64,000 bases of DNA. It comes from an uncultured Shinella sp. (lineage in GTDB: Bacteria; Pseudomonadota; Alphaproteobacteria; Rhizobiales; Rhizobiaceae). The notes beneath the pieces are model-generated. The model did no database searches and had not been told where the DNA came from. It saw nothing but the letters and a program-made list of their open reading frames with translations. The stretch lies in assembly GCF_946479415.1 (NCBI RefSeq), contig NZ_CAMLFY010000005.1, forward strand, positions 1 through 64,000. The letters are read 5' to 3'. The translations under genes and the position numbers were made by a program. Each line of letters starts with the position of its first letter. Positions within the stretch are counted from its first letter, which is position 1. Below are positions 17,791 to 26,560 of the stretch, piece by piece.

Positions 17791-19038
17791 ATGCCTTTGA
17801 CCGACGCCGCTCTGAGAAATCTCAAGCCGCAATCAAAACCTTTTAAGCGCGCTGACGGGGGCGGGTTATACCTGTTGGTCAAACCTAACGGGACACGCTC
17901 TTGGCGCCTTGATTATCGCTTCTATGATCGTCGGAAAACTCTATCCATCGGCAAATATCCCTACGTCTCGTTAGCAGATGCCCGCGCGGCGCGGGAGAAC
18001 GCGAAGACATTATTGGCACGCGGTATCGATCCAGGTGTTCAGAAACAACAGGATCGGATCAACGCGACTATAGCGCAGGGGAACACGTTCGGTCTTATCA
18101 CCGAGGAATATCTTGCGAAGATGGAGGCGGAAAAGCGGGCAAAGGGCACGATCACCAAAGCTCGGTGGCTGTTGACGGAACTCGCCGCTCCACTGTCACG
18201 CCGGCCAATTGCCGAGATCAAGGCCTTCGAGATTTTAGCAACGCTTAAGCGAGTGGAAGCTCGGCGCGCGTACGACACTGCCCACGATCTGCGCGGCATC
18301 ATCGGTCGCGTATTCCGGTTCGCGGTCGCCACCGGTCGCGCGGAAACAGATCCTACGCCTGTGCTCCGTGGCGCACTGGTCAAGCATACGGCAACAAACT
18401 TCGCAGCCATCACCAATCCAGAGCGGATCGGGCAACTCATGCGCGCCATCAACGGTTACGGCGGGTGGGCTACTCTTACGGCGGCCTTGAAAGTGCAAGC
18501 CTACTGCTTTGCTCGTCCTGGCGAGACGCGCAGCATGCATTGGTTTGAGATCGATTTCGAACGTCGTATATGGACTATCCCAGCTGAGAAGACGAAAATG
18601 CGTCGGCCCCTAATCGTTCCGCTGGCAAGACAAGTCGTTGAGGTTCTGAAAAAGATTCGGCTAGTCAGCCGAGATGATGGATATGTTTTCCCGTCAATGA
18701 TTTCAGGCAAGAAGCACATTTCCGAAGCTGCGATGAATTCTGCGCTGAAGCAGATGGGCTTCTCAGGTGCCGAGCACACGCCTCACGGGTTCAGGTCAAC
18801 CGCAAGCTCACTGCTGAACCAGTCCATGCTTTTCCACCCCGATGCCATTGAAGCCCAGTTGGCACATCTCGACAAGAATTCTATCCGCCGAATCTATAAC
18901 AGGACGCGATATTTTGATGAACGGGTCCGCATGATGCAGTGGTGGGCCGACTTTCTAGATGCGCGGGCTTTGGACGGGTTTGAACCTCCGCATCAACCGA
19001 AGCCCGACACGTCATTCCGTGAACGGCGAACATGGTGA
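17791..19038 (+). CDS. int: P4-type tyrosine integrase
   Basis: This 415-residue integrase has the N-terminal DUF4102 arm-binding domain (MPLTDAALRNLKPQSKPFKR, then DGGGLYLLVKPNG) and a C-terminal tyrosine recombinase domain. Visible catalytic parts are arginine in FARPGETRSMHW near residue 241, HGFRSTASSLL near 331 and the terminal YNRTRYFDERVRMMQWWADF segment carrying the nucleophilic tyrosine. Full length and intact. P4-type integrases favour tRNA 3' ends, which fits the repeat shared with the tRNA-Met gene at the other end of the island. It reads into the island, away from the left attachment repeat. Confidence 0.95.
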   Translation: MPLTDAALRNLKPQSKPFKRADGGGLYLLVKPNGTRSWRLDYRFYDRRKTLSIGKYPYVSLADARAARENAKTLLARGIDPGVQKQQDRINATIAQGNTFGLITEEYLAKMEAEKRAKGTITKARWLLTELAAPLSRRPIAEIKAFEILATLKRVEARRAYDTAHDLRGIIGRVFRFAVATGRAETDPTPVLRGALVKHTATNFAAITNPERIGQLMRAINGYGGWATLTAALKVQAYCFARPGETRSMHWFEIDFERRIWTIPAEKTKMRRPLIVPLARQVVEVLKKIRLVSRDDGYVFPSMISGKKHISEAAMNSALKQMGFSGAEHTPHGFRSTASSLLNQSMLFHPDAIEAQLAHLDKNSIRRIYNRTRYFDERVRMMQWWADFLDARALDGFEPPHQPKPDTSFRERRTW

Positions 19039-19067
19039 TTTTGTCGCGGTAGCTATTTGGGCGCCTT

Positions 19068-19415
19068 TCACCGCTTTACGGGTGCCGGCTGCGTAATTCC
19101 CAGAGAAGTTAGCCAGGCATCCACCTCTTCAATGTCCTGGCGGCGCATCCCTGTCCGAATAAGATCAGGGCGCGCACGTGCAATTTCCGCGGCCTCCTCC
19201 GGGACAGGCCACCGCCCTACCCAAAGCCACAGGCCGCGGGCCGCCCTGAGGGATATGCCTTCCGGTATCGGGAGATCGGTGCTCACTTCCTCGTGCGCCC
19301 AGAGAACGTAGCGCACTCCGGATACGCTCATGCCGATCTTGCGGGCGATGGCGGGTGGAGTCAGACCTTCTCTGCGAAGAGTGGCGATATGGTTGTTTCT
19401 GTCGACCGTGTTCAT
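19068..19415 (-). CDS. small helix-turn-helix protein
   Basis: This 115-residue protein has a helix-turn-helix-like N-terminus (LTPPAIARKIGMSVSGVRYV near residues 18-37), similar in form to the DNA-binding part of resolvases or phage regulators. A tryptophan-rich middle (GLWLWVGRWPVPEEA) follows. It is convergent with the integrase gene, 29 bases away. It could regulate the integrase or act as a directionality factor, but there is no direct evidence. The downstream family is not recognised. Confidence 0.6.
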   Translation of the reverse strand: MNTVDRNNHIATLRREGLTPPAIARKIGMSVSGVRYVLWAHEEVSTDLPIPEGISLRAARGLWLWVGRWPVPEEAAEIARARPDLIRTGMRRQDIEEVDAWLTSLGITQPAPVKR

Positions 19416-19530
19416 GGGGCGATCGTACCGGACGATATGCGAAGCGCTATTGCAGGATTCGACATACCAACTGAGATGCCTGTCACTGCTTGACAGTTTA
19501 CAGACTCAATGAGAACGTAAAGGGAACAGA

Positions 19531-19710
19531 ATGGAGGTGTCGATGCAGAACGATGTCGTTGCCAGAGCCCTTGCGGAAGTTGCCGCGTCCCGTGCCTGGC
19601 GAGAGAAAAATGCTGCTGAGCGAGCCGAGCGGCTTCAGAGAATGCAATCGACTCCCCGCCCCCTCTACGTCCTCAAGAGCAAAAAGCAGTTGGAGCTGCG
19701 CCTACAATGA
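19531..19710 (+). CDS. small hypothetical protein (59 aa)
   Basis: A 59-codon frame starting MEVSMQNDVVARALAEVAAS is alanine- and arginine-rich and ends in KSKKQLELRLQ. A second ATG four codons in, preceded by GGAGGTGTCG, is the better start (19543). Its stop overlaps the next start in an ATGA, which supports both as real and co-translated. Probably a helical phage- or island-type accessory protein; function unknown. Confidence 0.55.
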   Translation: MEVSMQNDVVARALAEVAASRAWREKNAAERAERLQRMQSTPRPLYVLKSKKQLELRLQ

Positions 19711-19910
19711 TCCCGCAGCCCCTGGCACAAGAGAGCCCCAAAGACGAAGCCATGGAGGTGTTGGCGCTCCACGACTGGGATGCGCTTGAGGCAATCCGCA
19801 CGGTGCTGGCCGAGCGTGACGCGGTTGAAGAACGCTTGCGCATTGCCGCCATAGCCATGGCCGCGGCTACACGCGAGGCTGGAAACCGTAGTCTGTTAGT
19901 TGAGCGATAG
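19707..19910 (+). CDS. small hypothetical protein (67 aa)
   Basis: This 67-residue, largely helical protein (WDALEAIRTVLAERDAVEER, then LRIAAIAMAAATREAG) overlaps the preceding small gene by 4 bases. The pair look like a two-gene unit downstream of the integrase. No family is recognised. Confidence 0.55.
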   Translation: MIPQPLAQESPKDEAMEVLALHDWDALEAIRTVLAERDAVEERLRIAAIAMAAATREAGNRSLLVER

Positions 19911-20112
19911 GCCGGAGCTGACACATGTCCCCATACTACAAACGACTGTATTTTGACTCCAGCGTGTATCCTGCCAAGCACACGTGCTGAGGATTGAGTG
20001 ATGATTGGATATCAGGCGGCCCAGCGCCTTGCTACTATGACCTGATAAAGGTACTTTTTCTCGTCGATGCATAACGTAGCTGGCATCAGTCGGAATGGGG
20101 TCAGAGGACGCA

Positions 20113-21270
20113 ATGAATTTAGCGGCGTATTATTTTAACAGAACATCGCAAATCATCACGGCGAACTATTTCATACCGACGCTCGATGATATCGATCCCG
20201 GAACCGGCGACACAATTCGTGATACCTATGTCAAAATGGAATGGTCCAAGGACAGTAACACTGCGCCACTGAACACATTTGAGCAAGTTTACGATGTCAA
20301 CGCCACCGTATCCCGCTCCTTCACTGTACAGTCGGGCCACTCGTATAGCGACAACCTGTACTCACAAAACAACGTCACCGGATTGGATGACTTCAAATAT
20401 GCGAAATTCGCATTTTTTCACAAAAGCTCGGTAGGAATCACCTATTCCGGCTTCTATGACGCTCTCGAAATCGCCCTTGTGGCGGGGAGTGATTTCGCAG
20501 ATACGATTACGCTCGGCGGTGACGGATTTACCGTCGCCCTCGCTGGTCCTGGAAACGACACGCTGTTTGGTGGAGCAGGAGATGGTCATCAAATGGGCGA
20601 AACTGGCAACGACCGGCTGGTCGGCAGCCTGGGCGCCGATTTTCTTGATGGTGGCTCCGGAGTAAACACTCTCGATTACTCGCTCTCGTCCATTCGCGTG
20701 AAAGTCGATATATCTAAAAATACTGCTTCCGGTGGAGACGCCGATGGCGACACCATTGCGCATTTCCAGAACGTCTCCGGCACCAATTTCAACGACGCTC
20801 TCTATGGCACCTCAGCTGCAAATGTCCTGCGCGGATTTTCGGGCAACGATACACTTGACGGTCGTGCCGGCAATGACACGCTTTACGGGTATGACGGAAA
20901 CGATGTATTGCGTGCAGGTGTTGGTAGGGATTCCCTTTCGGGCGGATCCGGCGCAGACTCCTTCGTGTTCCGGACTATCGACGACAGCACGATAGCTAAG
21001 GCAGGACAGGATAACATTGTCGACTTCAGCCATGCGGCTGGAGACAAAATTGACCTTTCTGAAATCAATGCAAAGCTGGTTGCATCGGGTAGTGATCCGT
21101 TCCATTTCATCGGCACAACGATATTTAGCGGAGCCGAGGGCGAACTGCGTTACGTCAAGTACGCGACGGAAACCTACGTCTATGGTGACGTGAACGGCGA
21201 CAAGAAGGTCGAATTCGCTCTCCATTTTGAAGGAGCAATTTCTTTTGTTGTTGGTGATTTCATCCTTTAG
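20113..21270 (+). CDS. RTX calcium-binding protein with M10-type C-terminal secretion domain (copy 1)
   Basis: This 385-residue protein has an unrecognised N-terminal region of about 140 residues. Two blocks of glycine/aspartate nonapeptide repeats follow, near 145-180 (GPGNDTLFGG and following) and 241-285 (GNDTLDGRAGNDTLYG and following). The end resembles the serralysin-type Peptidase_M10_C domain (DSFVFRTIDDST, then NIVDFSHAAGDKIDLSEI). It ends in VGDFIL, like type I secretion substrates with terminal hydrophobic residues. The repeats fold on binding calcium outside the cell. No protease motif (HExxH) is visible and no ABC/MFP exporter genes are nearby. The ATG at 20113 has AGAGGA just upstream. 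Two paralogues lie at 25.4-27.4 kb. Confidence 0.88.
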   Translation: MNLAAYYFNRTSQIITANYFIPTLDDIDPGTGDTIRDTYVKMEWSKDSNTAPLNTFEQVYDVNATVSRSFTVQSGHSYSDNLYSQNNVTGLDDFKYAKFAFFHKSSVGITYSGFYDALEIALVAGSDFADTITLGGDGFTVALAGPGNDTLFGGAGDGHQMGETGNDRLVGSLGADFLDGGSGVNTLDYSLSSIRVKVDISKNTASGGDADGDTIAHFQNVSGTNFNDALYGTSAANVLRGFSGNDTLDGRAGNDTLYGYDGNDVLRAGVGRDSLSGGSGADSFVFRTIDDSTIAKAGQDNIVDFSHAAGDKIDLSEINAKLVASGSDPFHFIGTTIFSGAEGELRYVKYATETYVYGDVNGDKKVEFALHFEGAISFVVGDFIL

Positions 21271-21449
21271 TGTGTGAGGCGTCGGCCCGTATGCCGGCGC
21301 GCCGCGACCGCCATCCGGTTGGTATTTGAACCGTGTGCGGCCTCATTGTCGTTCCTATGACACCATGCAGGTTGAGCGCCGAACCATAGTAATTCCACGT
21401 CCCGGCCGGCGCCCATCGTCAACTCGCTTTGACATAGAGCGCCCAGTCC

Positions 21450-21635
21450 CTACGATGCCACGGCAGGAGGAGGCTCTGGCCAACCTAAGCCACGGCAGTG
21501 ATCTTCAGCGGCCCGAATAGCCTCGCGCTGGCTTCCGAAAGGACCATCAAGGTAATGCGACCGCCCTCGGAACTCGACAAACACACCCTTCTTCAGCACA
21601 TCATAGATAATCTGCATTCCACTTTCGTACCCCAT
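21450..21635 (-). CDS. small hypothetical protein (61 aa)
   Basis: A 61-residue frame (MGYESGMQIIYDVLKKGVFV, then SHYLDGPFGSQREAIRAAED) has GGAGG upstream of its start on the minus strand. The mixed strand/helix pattern looks like a real small globular protein. No family is recognised. It is oriented against its neighbours. Confidence 0.5.
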   Translation of the reverse strand: MGYESGMQIIYDVLKKGVFVEFRGRSHYLDGPFGSQREAIRAAEDHCRGLGWPEPPPAVAS

Positions 21636-21819
21636 ATCGATACGCCTCCACGCGGATTAGGCGCGCTTTCTTGCCGATTGGAAAATCGTACTCAGCATTA
21701 ACCCAAACGATTGCGGTTAATGTCGCCTGCGTTGGACCCCGTTGTGAAGTTGCGCAGAAACTCTTATCTTTTCTGAAGGTTCCGTTTGAACGGTGATTAA
21801 GGAGGCTTCGGGGGGATAA

Positions 21820-22038
21820 ATGCGTTCCGAGATTTTCGAGCCGTCCGAACTCGCAGATATGCGGGATGTTTTCGACGAGATAACGTCGCAGCCGTGGTTC
21901 AGTCGGGACCCTGCAGCGAAAAAGGCCTTCGCGAAATATCTGCTTGAGGCATACCCGGGCGGGACCTTCAATCCCGCCATGGATAAGGGACTATTAGAGG
22001 CGACTGCCAAAGCGCACTACGGCCGCAACAAGGATTGA
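21820..22038 (+). CDS. small hypothetical protein (72 aa)
   Basis: A 72-residue helical protein (MRSEIFEPSELADMRDVFDE, then PAAKKAFAKYLLEAYPGG). A strong purine-rich stretch (AAGGAGG further upstream and GGGGGGATAA directly before ATG) supports the start, and a hairpin terminator follows about 60 bases downstream. It is probably monocistronic. Function unknown. Confidence 0.6.
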   Translation: MRSEIFEPSELADMRDVFDEITSQPWFSRDPAAKKAFAKYLLEAYPGGTFNPAMDKGLLEATAKAHYGRNKD

Positions 22039-22098
22039 AGGCGCGTGCGGAACCAGACGCCTGGTAACGCGTTTTTCCGCTGCACTGGTCCATACTTT

Positions 22099-22124
22099 GC
22101 CCCGCCTCGCGTGGGGCTTTTTAT
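22099..22124 (+). terminator. rho-independent terminator
   Basis: GCCCC and GGGGC pair across GCCTCGCGT, with inner GCC/CGC pairing possible, and a T-rich tail TTTTTATT follows. It is correctly placed for the small gene ending at 22038. Confidence 0.6.
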
Positions 22125-22152
22125 TACCTACTCACCATTGGCCGCAAGGCGC

Positions 22153-22202
22153 CGTTGCGCTCCAGTCGCATGTGCCTTGAGTCTGCTGCGTTGCGCTCCA
22201 GT
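22153..22202. repeat. 14-bp direct repeat
   Basis: CGTTGCGCTCCAGT occurs at 22153-22166 and 22189-22202, 36 bases apart, just upstream of the small gene at 22232. It could be an operator pair or a recombination scar. Confidence 0.5.
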
Positions 22203-22231
22203 TAGCAGCGCACTCAACACAGAGGATATCG

Positions 22232-22525
22232 ATGACCTTCTCCCGGGATCATGAACGAATTTGCGCGATCGAATGGCTGGTGCGGCGCCTCGCTGTCGAA
22301 CACTGCCTGAAAGGAACTGACCCGATCGTCGCTGCACAGCAGGTTGTCAATGATGCTCAGGCCTTCGGCGAGCAGCTATATGCGAGCGTCTCCAATGGCG
22401 AACAGGCTGATGAGCCCGCGACGTCGATAGGTATTGCGTCGGCCGTTTCCGCGCTTGTTGATCGGTTGGTCGTCGACGTGGAGGCTGCACGCGATCTCCG
22501 CGATAGCAACCTGTCGCAGGACTAG
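22232..22525 (+). CDS. hypothetical protein (97 aa)
   Basis: A 97-residue acidic helical protein (RICAIEWLVRRLAVEHCLKG, then IVAAQQVVNDAQAFGEQLYA). The start follows AGAGGATATCG. It contains no recognised domain and no membrane segment. A 14-bp direct repeat lies in its upstream region. Confidence 0.55.
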   Translation: MTFSRDHERICAIEWLVRRLAVEHCLKGTDPIVAAQQVVNDAQAFGEQLYASVSNGEQADEPATSIGIASAVSALVDRLVVDVEAARDLRDSNLSQD

Positions 22526-22600
22526 TCGCCAGCTAGGACAGCCGGGAGACCTGCCCAAATATCCCATACTTTATCGTGATCGAATAACTTCGTTCTTCTT

Positions 22601-22690
22601 CCTGCTCAATTAGGAGTTGACGAGCAGGAGGTAGATATCCGTAATAGGCTCTCTTGGGGCAAATTCACGGCGGCGTTTTCCTACATGTCT
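22601..22690. repeat. 90-bp duplicated segment, copy 1
   Basis: This 90-base segment matches 23622-23711. The first 23 bases are identical, the middle 32 have diverged, and GGGGCAAATTCACGGCGGCG and the final TACATGTCT are conserved. In copy 2 it is internal coding sequence (GVDEKQINIRNKPHRGKFTA…). Here the same frame stays open (GVDEQEVDIRNRLSWGKFTA…) but an in-frame TGA at 22577 leaves no usable start. Confidence 0.85.
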
Positions 22691-23569
22691 TGCAGCAATA
22701 GACGCGACAGAGGGGCGCTTGTAGCGCTCGGTTTAGCGCTTATCGCCGTTGTCGCAGTTGCGTGGTTAAATCAGCCATCCGATCAACATATAGCTGAACC
22801 AGCCACCGTCCCCGAAAAACAGTATCAGGAACAACGCGGCCCGTCCGAAGGGTACTGGTGGCCTGAATTCGCGGCGCGCGATACGTATGCCCAATGGGCC
22901 ATGACGATCTTGGCCCTCGCCGCCACTGGTGTCAGTATTTGGGCGGTGCAGATGGTCCGAGCAACTCTTGATGCGACACGGGATGGAATCCGAGAAGCAA
23001 AGGTTTCCGCTGACGCCGCCTTGAATCAAGCGCTAGACCTGCAGTTTCAACAACAGCGCCCTTATGTCCATTTTGACGGCGGCAGTTTCAGGATATCCAT
23101 TTCGGATGAGTCGAAGTTCAGTTGCCATGCCGAAATAAGGATCAAGAATAGTGGCGTATCGCCAGGCACGATCACTCTGTGGGGGCTTTTCCTCAATTCC
23201 TTTACAAATCTTTCGGAACACCGTGGCCAGCACAGTACAGAACGCTCTCGTATGATCATCGGCCGTGAGGGAACGGACGTGCTAACTATCGGCACTACAG
23301 ATGGAGAAATTCTGCCAGATGCTGCCGGATCTTTTGTAGTATCCATGTATGTTTGCCTGAAGGTCCTTTACGGCAATATCGGAGACGGCCAAAAGCTTGA
23401 CGAAGAGACATGGCTCGGCGCTTCTGCCCGGCTAAACCTTGGCGAAACGGTGGAAGGTTCTCATTGGGTCGTGATTCCGGAGCCCGACCTAACTAGGTTC
23501 GGCGTGTCTGATTTTAGCAGACAATGGGTTGACGCTGACGGGTGGAGCAGCGTCCGTGCCAGAGATTGA
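22685..23569 (+). CDS. membrane protein of unknown function (tandem paralogue A)
   Basis: This 294-residue protein has two predicted membrane segments, ALVALGLALIAVVAVAWLNQ near residues 10-30 and AQWAMTILALAATGVSIWAV near 75-94. A helical linker (ATRDGIREAKVSADAALNQA) and a beta-rich C-terminal domain of about 170 residues follow. The layout matches a widespread but uncharacterised alphaproteobacterial island protein type. The only available start is ATG 22685, although the frame is open and homologous to paralogue B for a further 30 codons upstream, so the N-terminus has probably been shortened. Its 3' end overlaps the start of paralogue B. Confidence 0.7.
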   Translation: MSCSNRRDRGALVALGLALIAVVAVAWLNQPSDQHIAEPATVPEKQYQEQRGPSEGYWWPEFAARDTYAQWAMTILALAATGVSIWAVQMVRATLDATRDGIREAKVSADAALNQALDLQFQQQRPYVHFDGGSFRISISDESKFSCHAEIRIKNSGVSPGTITLWGLFLNSFTNLSEHRGQHSTERSRMIIGREGTDVLTIGTTDGEILPDAAGSFVVSMYVCLKVLYGNIGDGQKLDEETWLGASARLNLGETVEGSHWVVIPEPDLTRFGVSDFSRQWVDADGWSSVRARD

Positions 23570-24536
23570 GACAGCCCCTGAGCCACCGATCCAAAACCTG
23601 TCCCCTCACTACACTGATGCCCCTGCTCAATTAGGAGTTGACGAAAAGCAGATAAATATCCGAAATAAGCCTCACAGGGGCAAATTCACGGCGGCGTTTT
23701 TTTACATGTCTAGAGGCGACAAATACGCAGGCGCTGCGATTGGACTCGTAGTCGGTGTTGGTTTAACGCTGCTCTTCATTGCCGTACCGCTTATCCTCCC
23801 CAACAATGAGGCGAAGCACCCTTCAGACGGCACACAAATCCAACAATTATCCGATAAACAACTTTCCGATTCCGGCAGCGGCCACTCTTGGCTCAATGGT
23901 TACGAAGGCTACGTCTACACTGAAGACTCTCTGGCGCAATGGAGTATGGCTGTCTTCGCCGTCATCGCCACGGGGATAAGTTTCCTTGCTGTGGTCTATG
24001 TTAAAGACAGCCTTACTTTGAATCGCGAGGCTGTTGATGCCGCCTTGGCCGCCAACTCCACCACCAAAGAAATTGGTGTTGCTCAGGCTCGGGCGTATAT
24101 CTCTATCACCGGTGTCGATGTAGATTTTCATCAAATCGGAAATATATTCACGATAAGATTACGGCTGAAAAACGCCGGAAACTCCCCCGCTAGAAGTGTC
24201 TCTGCGAACGTGACTCTCAAGGTTTTCTCGATTGGGTCTGATGGAAATAGTAGGGAATGGCTCTGGGGGCCAATACAGGCAACAATGCCCGATATAGGGA
24301 GCGGAGATTTTGGCCCTTACCCCATCGAATTCCATGAAAATCCTGTATCTGACGCTATCGCCAGAACCATTACTGGAATGGAGGTCAATATGCGCGTTTC
24401 TGGGAGGGATGTATTCAACAATATGTTTGTCGGCGGCGCCGTTGGCATGATCGCCGGCAGCTTTGTATGGAGCAACACGCAGAGGTTTGCTTTCGTCAAA
24501 ATGGTGAGCCCTGTTTACGCCGACAGCTTGCGATGA
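23529..24536 (+). CDS. membrane protein of unknown function (tandem paralogue B)
   Basis: This protein of up to 335 residues has membrane segments near GAAIGLVVGVGLTLLFIAVP and AQWSMAVFAVIATGISFLAV. A helical linker (NREAVDAALAANSTTKEIGV), the segment AQARAYISITGVDVDF and a beta-rich domain with RLRLKNAGNSPARSVSANV follow. The last motif resembles a common alphaproteobacterial membrane protein group in which that domain looks like an immunoglobulin-type fold. The first ATG (23529) overlaps paralogue A by 41 bases; GTG at 23556 (VPEIETAPEPP) is an alternative. Function unknown. Confidence 0.7.
   Translation: MTLTGGAASVPEIETAPEPPIQNLSPHYTDAPAQLGVDEKQINIRNKPHRGKFTAAFFYMSRGDKYAGAAIGLVVGVGLTLLFIAVPLILPNNEAKHPSDGTQIQQLSDKQLSDSGSGHSWLNGYEGYVYTEDSLAQWSMAVFAVIATGISFLAVVYVKDSLTLNREAVDAALAANSTTKEIGVAQARAYISITGVDVDFHQIGNIFTIRLRLKNAGNSPARSVSANVTLKVFSIGSDGNSREWLWGPIQATMPDIGSGDFGPYPIEFHENPVSDAIARTITGMEVNMRVSGRDVFNNMFVGGAVGMIAGSFVWSNTQRFAFVKMVSPVYADSLR
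23622..23711. repeat. 90-bp duplicated segment, copy 2
   Basis: This is the partner of 22601-22690, here within the coding sequence of paralogue B around residues 32-61. Conservation of both ends at the base level, while the middle and the rest of the genes differ widely, suggests gene conversion or a localised duplication. Confidence 0.85.
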
Positions 24537-24651
24537 CTTTCACATAGTAGATGCCATCACAACATACATCTCAAGATTGTAATAAACCCATCTCCAGCGT
24601 ACTCCTCACTCTTATCCGCCGGGTAGGTGCAACGGGATTGAGGGGACATGC

Positions 24652-25322
24652 ATGAAGCCTGCGAGCATCTTGGATTGGCTGGGGCCGCTGGCACTCGTCG
24701 TCATCTTGATCGGTTATTTGTTCATCTCCACGAATGAAATTTCGATTTGCGAAGGAGCGAATTGTTTTCGTGAATGGGTTGCAGCGCTTAGCGGGTAGGC
24801 TGCACTTGGAGCAGCGCTAGTCACGTTGTCTGTGCTACGAGAACAGATGGAAGACCAGCGTCGGCAGACGGATTACATCATCGGAAATATGTTCCCCGAG
24901 ATGACCGCCGAACCCAAAACCTACGAGGATGATGAAGAGCTTTTTCAAACGGTTCAGATCACAATAGTAAACAGAAATCGGCGACCGGTACGAATTGGGG
25001 CGGTCGCGTTTGTCGGAGATGATCGAGTGGAGATTGGGGGTCTACCGCTCCACAATTGGAGACGATGCTCGGGATTCAATATTCGCGAAATAGTTCATCG
25101 GTACGTATGTGCATCGCGTTCTTCCTGGACGAGAAGACGGCACGCCCGCACTGCAATGTGTGATCGACTGCCATGTATTCTTTAACAAGAAAATTACACC
25201 CGCTTGCTAACAACCCGGACACGTGGGCTGCGTTTCCCGGCAAAATTACCACCGCCGCATACGTGAAAGAGGAGAGCGAGCGTCTGATTATGTTGGAGCA
25301 ACACATCGTCTTAGACTTGTGA
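24652..25322 (+). pseudogene. decayed third membrane protein of the same layout
   Basis: A frame opening MKPASILDWLGPLALVVILI has one membrane segment, then FREWVAALSG and an in-frame TAG at 24796. The same frame continues with AALGAALVTLSVLREQMEDQ and a soluble domain (TVQITIVNRNRRPVRIGAVA). Protein-like sequence then shifts frame: PGREDGTPALQCVIDCHVFF in a second frame to the stop at 25208, and NNPDTWAAFPGKITTAAYVK in a third frame to 25322. The order of aromatic residue, membrane segment, helix and beta domain is that of paralogues A and B. One nonsense and two frame changes make an intact product unlikely unless sequencing errors are involved. Confidence 0.7.
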
Positions 25323-25444
25323 CTCCTCACAATACCCTTGAGTTTTATCAAATGCGGTAGAGCAGTGTAGTGGTGGGTTGCCCATTCAAACATTGACTAA
25401 ATATGTTGACCACGTCACAACTAATCGGCGAATGGGGGATCACT

Positions 25445-26527
25445 ATGCCAACAATTAAGGTAAGTTTCGGATTCGACATCAAGACTGGACTGATGACCGT
25501 AAAGCAGACCTCGACTGGTCTTGGAGCTTACGATCACATGGCGATCAAATACAATTTCGACGACGACGAGTTTTTGTTCACCCGCGATATTCAGCCAGGC
25601 GAGAAATCGCCCTACGAGCTGACCGCAAAATTCGGCCACGTAGCCAATCATTACTTCGGTAACATATCGTTCTTCGCTGACAGCGGCGAGAATACAGCCC
25701 GCTTGAGCTACGACGTTATCGTGCTAACCGGACGAGCTTCCTCAAACGCAGTCTTTGTCGCGGACGTCGATTGGGGCAATCGATCCGCGAACGACTACGT
25801 CTACAATGACTCCCAGAGCCTTTTCATCGATGTTGGGAACGGCGATGATATTGTGAAGCTAGGAGGCGGAAACGACCGCGTGCGCGGTGGTCGAGGAAAT
25901 GACGTCCTCGATGGCGGCAGTGGAACGGACACGCTCGATTACACCAACTCGACTGCAGGCGTGGTCGTCAACCTCGGCAAAAATTACGCGTATGGCGGAT
26001 TTGCTGAAGGCGACAGCATTAGCAACTTCGAGCGGGTGTTAGGCAGCAATTCGAATGACACGCTGACAGGAACGTCCGGTTCCAACCTTCTGAAAGGCTA
26101 TTCCGGACGTGATGCCCTTTACGGCGGCTCAGGTGCCGACGAGCTTCGTGGCGGCGGTGACATCGACCGCCTTGAGGGACAGGCTGGCGCCGACCTCCTG
26201 TTCGGCGAAGGTGGAAACGACCTGTTCGTTTTCCGGCGCCACACCGATAGCAGCGCCTCATCTTTTGAGCGCGACACGATCATGGACTGGAACAAGGGTG
26301 ACAAGATCCACCTATCCCTTATGGACGCAAACGCCAATTTGGCAGGTGATCAAGGATTTGCGTTCATTGGAAAGGCCGATTTTAGCGAAAAGGCCGGACA
26401 GCTTCGTGCGTTCCAAAGCGGTGGCTCGACCTATGTGCAGGGAGACATAGACGGTGATGGTTCTGCCGACTTTGCTATCAAAATCGCGGGCCTGGTTACA
26501 CTCGGATCGGCGGATTTTGCGCTCTAG
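25445..26527 (+). CDS. RTX calcium-binding protein with M10-type C-terminal domain (copy 2)
   Basis: This 360-residue protein has a beta-rich N-terminal region of about 130 residues with no recognised family. RTX-type repeats follow near 131-165 (GNDRVRGGRGNDVLDGGSG) and 218-268 (GRDALYGGSGADELRGGGD and following). The C-terminal domain matches copies 1 and 3 (RDTIMDWNKGDKIHLSLMD, GQLRAFQSGGSTYVQGDIDG, ending GSADFAL). The ATG at 25445 follows GGGGGATCACT and gives MPTIKVSFGFD. It is 33 bases upstream of copy 3, so the two are probably co-transcribed. Likely exported by a type I system encoded elsewhere. Confidence 0.87.
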   Translation: MPTIKVSFGFDIKTGLMTVKQTSTGLGAYDHMAIKYNFDDDEFLFTRDIQPGEKSPYELTAKFGHVANHYFGNISFFADSGENTARLSYDVIVLTGRASSNAVFVADVDWGNRSANDYVYNDSQSLFIDVGNGDDIVKLGGGNDRVRGGRGNDVLDGGSGTDTLDYTNSTAGVVVNLGKNYAYGGFAEGDSISNFERVLGSNSNDTLTGTSGSNLLKGYSGRDALYGGSGADELRGGGDIDRLEGQAGADLLFGEGGNDLFVFRRHTDSSASSFERDTIMDWNKGDKIHLSLMDANANLAGDQGFAFIGKADFSEKAGQLRAFQSGGSTYVQGDIDGDGSADFAIKIAGLVTLGSADFAL

Positions 26528-26560
26528 GGCCTGGTAAGTTTTTTCTGAGGAGGCAGAAAG

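Noticed and set aside
20113..21270. RTX copy 1 as a serralysin protease
   Set aside because: It has the M10-type C-terminal domain but no HExxH zinc motif in its N-terminal region.
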